From: Bryobacterales bacterium
GTDB taxonomy: Bacteria > Acidobacteriota > Terriglobia > Bryobacterales > Bryobacteraceae
Direction of reading: 5' to 3'
NCBI GenBank assembly: GCA_009697495.1
Contig: SHUN01000070.1
Location: 1-9,877, forward strand
DNA length: 9,877 nt
Part shown: positions 7,245 through 9,877 of the stretch, one piece after another
Layout of the letters: each line of letters opens with the position of its first letter
Numbering within the stretch: position 1 is the stretch's first letter
The notes under the pieces: generated by a model
Told to the model about the DNA's origin: nothing
Database searches by the model: none
What the model saw: the letters and a program-made list of their open reading frames with translations, nothing else
Made by a program: the position numbers and the translations under genes

Positions 7245-8636
7245 ATGTCCATTTCCCGCCGAACGTTTCTGCAGGCCGCCGCCGTACAGATCCCAAACGG
7301 ACGCCCCAATGTGCTCCTGCTTTTCGCTGACGACTTGAGTTATCGGACGATCCGTTCCTTGAACAACCCGGAGATCCGGACGCCCCATCTCGACAAACTC
7401 GTCGCCCGCGGCACAGCCTTCACTCACGCCTGCATCATGGGCGGACTGCAACCCGCCGTTTGCGTGCCCAGCCGCGCCATGCTCATGTCCGGACAAAACA
7501 TGTTCCATGCCACCGCCAATGTCATCAAACAAAAGGAATGGGGCGAGCCCCGCGAATTCCATCTGTGGCCCGAAATACTCGGCGCCAATGGCTATCAAAC
7601 CGTCGGAATCGGCAAGTGGCACAACGGCCCCGCCCTCTATCACCGCGCCTTCCAAAAGGGCGGGCCCGTGATGTTCGGCGGCATGGCCGATCACTACCAG
7701 ACGCCCGTCTTCGACTTCAACCCGGCCGGCACGTATCCGAAAACAGAATTGAAACCCCGCCCCGCTCATTCCAGCGAAGTCTTCGCCGATGCCGCCATCG
7801 CCAACATCAAAGAGCGTGACAAATCCAAGCCATTCGCCCTCTATTGCGCCTTCACCGCCCCGCACGATCCGCGCCAGCCGCCCCCGGACTATAAAGCCAT
7901 GTACCCCGAAGAGCGCATCGAACTCCCGCCCAACTATCTCCCCGAACATCCCTTCGACAACGGTGAGCTAAAAGTCCGCGACGAAGCCCTCCTCCCCTGG
8001 CCCCGCACGCCCGCCGCGATTCGCAAAGAACGCAGCGACTACTACGCCATCATCACTCATCTCGACGCCCAGATCGGGCGCATTCTCGACACCCTCGACA
8101 AAGAAGGCCTGACAAAAAACACGATCGTCATCTTCGCCGGCGACAACGGTCTGGCCGTCGGCCAGCACGGCCTGTTGGGCAAGCAAAATATGTACGATCA
8201 TTCCATTCGAGTCCCCCTCATCTTCGCCGGACCAGGCGTGCCCGCCGGGCAGCGATCAGACACGATGGTCTACCTCTTCGACATCTTCCCGACACTGTTC
8301 GAGATGCTCGGCCTTCCCGTTCCGCCCACCGTTGACGGCAAGAGCTTCGTCCCCGTGTTAAAGGACCCCAAGCGAAGAACGCGCGAAGCCCTGGTCTACG
8401 GCTATCGCCACTACATGCGCGCGCTGCGCACAACACGCTGGAAGTTCATCCGCTACAACGCCAAAGGCGTCCAGAACCGCCAGCTTTTCGACATCGCCGC
8501 CGATCCCTGGGAGATGAAAAATCTCGCCGAACTCCCCGAAATGAAGGAGACCGTGACGCAGTTGGATCTCATGATGCGAACGCTGCTCAACCAGGCCGGC
8601 GATCCGCTGGAAAACGGTGCCGTGTTACTGGATTAA
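7245..8636 (+). CDS. Sulfatase (formylglycine-dependent, arylsulfatase family)
   Basis: Hydrolyses sulfate esters, probably of sulfated glycans or small organosulfates; the substrate is not evident. Length 463 residues from the ATG at 7245, typical of the family. The sequence shows NVLLLFADD with the metal-binding Asp pair (29-30), the maturation motif CVPSRAMLMSG with Cys73 as the formylglycine precursor in the canonical CxPSR form, GIGKWHNG (121-128), APHDPR (205-210), FAGDNGLAVGQHG (297-309) and LGKQNMYDHSIRVPLIF (311-327). The DNG and GK segments supply metal and sulfate ligands. The start at MSISRRTFLQAAA resembles a Tat signal (SRRTFLQ), but the hydrophobic part is very short before RPNVLLLF, so export is uncertain. 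An in-frame ATG at 7215 overlaps the acetyltransferase start. A sulfatase-activating enzyme would be needed and none lies in the window. It converges with the DinB-like gene, 57 bases apart, with no clear terminator between. Confidence 0.93.
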   Translation: MSISRRTFLQAAAVQIPNGRPNVLLLFADDLSYRTIRSLNNPEIRTPHLDKLVARGTAFTHACIMGGLQPAVCVPSRAMLMSGQNMFHATANVIKQKEWGEPREFHLWPEILGANGYQTVGIGKWHNGPALYHRAFQKGGPVMFGGMADHYQTPVFDFNPAGTYPKTELKPRPAHSSEVFADAAIANIKERDKSKPFALYCAFTAPHDPRQPPPDYKAMYPEERIELPPNYLPEHPFDNGELKVRDEALLPWPRTPAAIRKERSDYYAIITHLDAQIGRILDTLDKEGLTKNTIVIFAGDNGLAVGQHGLLGKQNMYDHSIRVPLIFAGPGVPAGQRSDTMVYLFDIFPTLFEMLGLPVPPTVDGKSFVPVLKDPKRRTREALVYGYRHYMRALRTTRWKFIRYNAKGVQNRQLFDIAADPWEMKNLAELPEMKETVTQLDLMMRTLLNQAGDPLENGAVLLD

Positions 8637-8693
8637 CCCGATGCCGGATTTGTCTGAACCCCTCGCCCATGCGCCACCGGTCCAGCGCATAAA

Positions 8694-9179
8694 CTAAGCC
8701 CCCGAGGCCCGATTGTGCGTAGTAAATCCCAGTTCCCGTTGCGTCAACATCTTCGTGGCGAACAGAATCTGACCCGTGTGCAGCGCGAAGTGTTCCGTTG
8801 TTTTGAAGATCGCCTCCAGCACCGTCATTTCCCGGCTCTGAACGGTAATCCTCTCCATCAATCGCTCCTCGCTCACACCGGCAATAATTGAAGCCGCGTC
8901 GCCCGCAACCGCCTGCACTTGTTCGCGCAGCGCGCCCCCGCACACCGCGTTAAATTCTTCGTCGCGCACTCGGATATCGGGATCGCCAAGAATCGCGTGG
9001 CGAGTATATTGGCGCAAGTTCCCGCACAGGTGCAGCACCAGATTGCCGATCGCGTTTTCATTGTCGCTTCCTCGAATCCAAATCTGCTCAGGGGTCAGTT
9101 TTTCCAAGCACGCATCAATGCGCGAGGCGTGTTGCGTCAGCGTTGCGGCAGCCGCGGTCGTGAAAATGTGTCCAGTCAT
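8694..9179 (-). CDS. DinB/DUF1572-like four-helix protein
   Basis: A 161-residue helical protein of the DinB/YfiT superfamily, small metal-binding four-helix bundles often linked to thiol transfer, detoxification or stress; its reaction is not known. Three histidines sit where the family's metal site is expected: His50 in NLVLHLCGN, and His130 and His134 in TTEHFALHTGQILFATK. The N-terminus (ATLTQHASRIDACLEKLTPE) and the NAIGNLVLHL segment are typical of the DUF1572 branch. The ATG at 9179 follows AAAGGAG with an 8-base gap, the best ribosome binding site in the window. Upstream on the same strand is the broken gene at 9193-9669, 13 bases away, or overlapping the start by ATGA if its other frame is used. 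That spacing suggests the two were one operon. It converges with the sulfatase. Confidence 0.88.
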   Translation of the reverse strand: MTGHIFTTAAAATLTQHASRIDACLEKLTPEQIWIRGSDNENAIGNLVLHLCGNLRQYTRHAILGDPDIRVRDEEFNAVCGGALREQVQAVAGDAASIIAGVSEERLMERITVQSREMTVLEAIFKTTEHFALHTGQILFATKMLTQRELGFTTHNRASGA

Positions 9180-9186
9180 TTGAGAA

Positions 9187-9193
9187 TCTCCTT
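9187..9193 (-). promoter_or_regulatory. Strong ribosome binding site of the DinB-like gene
   Basis: On the minus strand AAAGGAG is followed by eight bases (ATTCTCAA) and then the ATG at 9179. It sits right after, and shares a base with, the TAA of one reading of the upstream gene, as expected for co-translated neighbours. It settles the start of the DinB-like protein. Confidence 0.75.
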
Positions 9194-9669
9194 TAGCTTA
9201 TATAACAGCGCGCGGCCGCGTCGACTTTTTGCTCCGCCAAATATTGCGCAAACACATCGATATTGTCCGAACAATTCGCCCGGCCCTCGATCGAATCGCA
9301 TTGCGCATCCTCGCACTTCGCGAAACAGCAGCAATTGTTCGACATCGGAAATATCGTCTCGATCGGCCCGGTCCATTTTCTCCACTGGCTTTTTCTGAAC
9401 CGGTTTCGGCAAGTTGTTCAGAATTGTCTTCGCGCGTTCGGAGTTCTGGGCCGCCAGCAGAAACTTGCGCTCCTCCTCCGAATGATCCGTTGGAAACACG
9501 ATCACCCGGAGCCCTTCCGGCGGATCGACAACACTCCAACACGGAATCGCCTCGCGTCCCCGTATTTCCAGGCAAAACCGCCGCGCTTCCCCGCGATCTT
9601 GAACCGCGAGCAGTTTCGCGCCGAATCTTCCGGCGGCGTCAGCTTCCCGCTAGCGAAGTGATTTCGCAT
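9193..9669 (-). pseudogene. Unrecognised gene, apparently frameshifted twice
   Basis: Protein-like sequence jumps between two minus-strand frames. From the ATG at 9669 one frame reads MRNHFASGKLTPPEDSA. From about 9630 a second frame reads FGAKLLAVQDRGEARRFC, then IPCWSVVDPPEGLRVIVFPT, SEEERKFLLAAQNSERAKTI and DVEQLLLFREV. Near 9300 the first frame takes over again, with NIDVFAQYLAEQKVDAAARC, ending at a TAA (9193-9195) just before the DinB-like ribosome binding site. The middle frame has a stop at 9650-9652 and no ATG, GTG or TTG until 9508-9505, so it cannot supply the sequence before that by itself. I infer one gene of roughly 155-160 codons with two compensating frameshifts, or assembly errors. 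The middle frame left open runs to a TGA at 9176 that overlaps the DinB-like ATG, so an intact 3' end there is the alternative. I recognise no family; the product looks soluble and charged. Confidence 0.5.
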
Positions 9670-9708
9670 CTGCTTCAAGGTATAAACATCCCGCCCGGTT
9701 GGCGTGCC

Positions 9709-9743
9709 AAAAAGGAAGGGCCGCGTCCTCATCCGCGGCCCCC
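9709..9743 (-). terminator. Intrinsic terminator after the E2 gene
   Basis: On the minus strand GGGCCGCG (9734-9741) pairs with CGCGGCCC (9718-9725) around an 8-base loop, extended by two possible G-U pairs, and is followed by TTCC then TTTTT (9709-9713). It begins about 6 bases after the E2 stop codon. It separates the E2 transcript from the next two minus-strand genes, so those need their own promoter. An in-frame ATG at 9732 lies in its loop and is not a credible start. Confidence 0.88.
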
Positions 9744-9748
9744 TTGAA

Positions 9749-9877
9749 CTACAGCACCGAATCCGACCAATTCTCCAGCAACTGCTTCACCCGCCCGGTA
9801 AACATATCGGCCAGCGCCCCATCAATCAGCCGGTGGTCAAACGTCAGCGCCACATAGCAAATGGAGCGGATCGCGAT
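9749..9877 (-). CDS. 2-oxoacid dehydrogenase E2 (dihydrolipoyl acyltransferase), C-terminus only
   Basis: The last 42 residues of the E2 acyltransferase core of a 2-oxoacid dehydrogenase complex (pyruvate, 2-oxoglutarate or branched-chain type), which passes an acyl group from lipoamide to coenzyme A. The catalytic motif is intact: YVALTFDHRLIDGALADMFT contains the DHRxxDG signature, whose His and Asp take part in acyl transfer. The end, RVKQLLENWSDSVL, is the usual C-terminal helix. The gene enters from the right edge, so its lipoyl and E1/E3-binding domains lie outside, and the type of complex cannot be decided. E1 and possibly E3 genes may lie beyond the edge. Transcription ends at the hairpin 6 bases after the stop. 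Confidence 0.9.
   Translation of the reverse strand: MAIRSICYVALTFDHRLIDGALADMFTGRVKQLLENWSDSVL

Noticed and set aside
7209..7949. A 246-codon minus-strand open frame across the sulfatase and beyond the acetyltransferase start.
   Set aside because: Antisense to the conserved CxPSR and metal-binding regions; no independent support.
1..9877. CRISPR arrays, tRNA or rRNA genes, phage or plasmid functions, toxin-antitoxin or defence genes.
   Set aside because: No regularly spaced repeats, no tRNA cloverleaf or rRNA sequence, and no such proteins were recognised on either strand by eye.

Overview
The window most resembles an acidobacterial chromosome, probably the Solibacter/Bryobacter group. The reasons are Oar-like receptors with an N-terminal carboxypeptidase-regulatory domain, a sulfatase with a Tat-type start, and dispersed GC-rich REP-like repeats of a kind I associate with that group. 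This assignment is inferred from gene content and style; no marker gene is present.

Left third (1-2620): an area of decay. A minus-strand TonB-dependent-receptor-like gene (75-1763) has a good ribosome binding site and signal peptide, but loses the C-terminal half of its barrel. Next to it on the plus strand is an 81-codon mini-receptor (2253-2498) that joins the signal peptide and start of the regulatory domain of one receptor directly to what looks like the terminal beta-strand. Between them is a 48-codon stretch that looks like a transposase remnant (2076-2219). Together they suggest past insertion and deletion in a receptor cluster.

Middle (2619-6610): an intact phosphomannomutase/phosphoglucomutase; an intergenic region with a REP-like repeat and a minus-strand intrinsic terminator; an unrecognised minus-strand gene ending before that terminator; and an intact galactarate dehydratase (garD) that appears to start at TTG. 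The garD stop codon forms the first bases of a perfect 22-bp-arm palindrome.

Right third (6632-9877): a RimJ/RimL-like GNAT acetyltransferase diverges from a sulfatase with an intact C-x-P-S-R formylglycine motif, and their starts are only a few bases apart. Facing the sulfatase is a minus-strand set. In transcription order this is the C-terminus of a 2-oxoacid dehydrogenase E2 subunit (DHRLIDG motif), a textbook terminator, an unrecognised gene apparently broken by frameshifts, and a DinB/DUF1572-like protein with a strong ribosome binding site.

Functionally the window is a loose collection: sugar-phosphate interconversion, sugar-acid catabolism, sulfate-ester hydrolysis and outer-membrane uptake remnants. 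These fit a soil polymer degrader, but no single pathway operon is visible. I did not find a convincing new multi-gene system. The strongest unusual signals are the two gutted receptors, the palindrome at the garD stop, and the frameshifted gene before the DinB-like gene.
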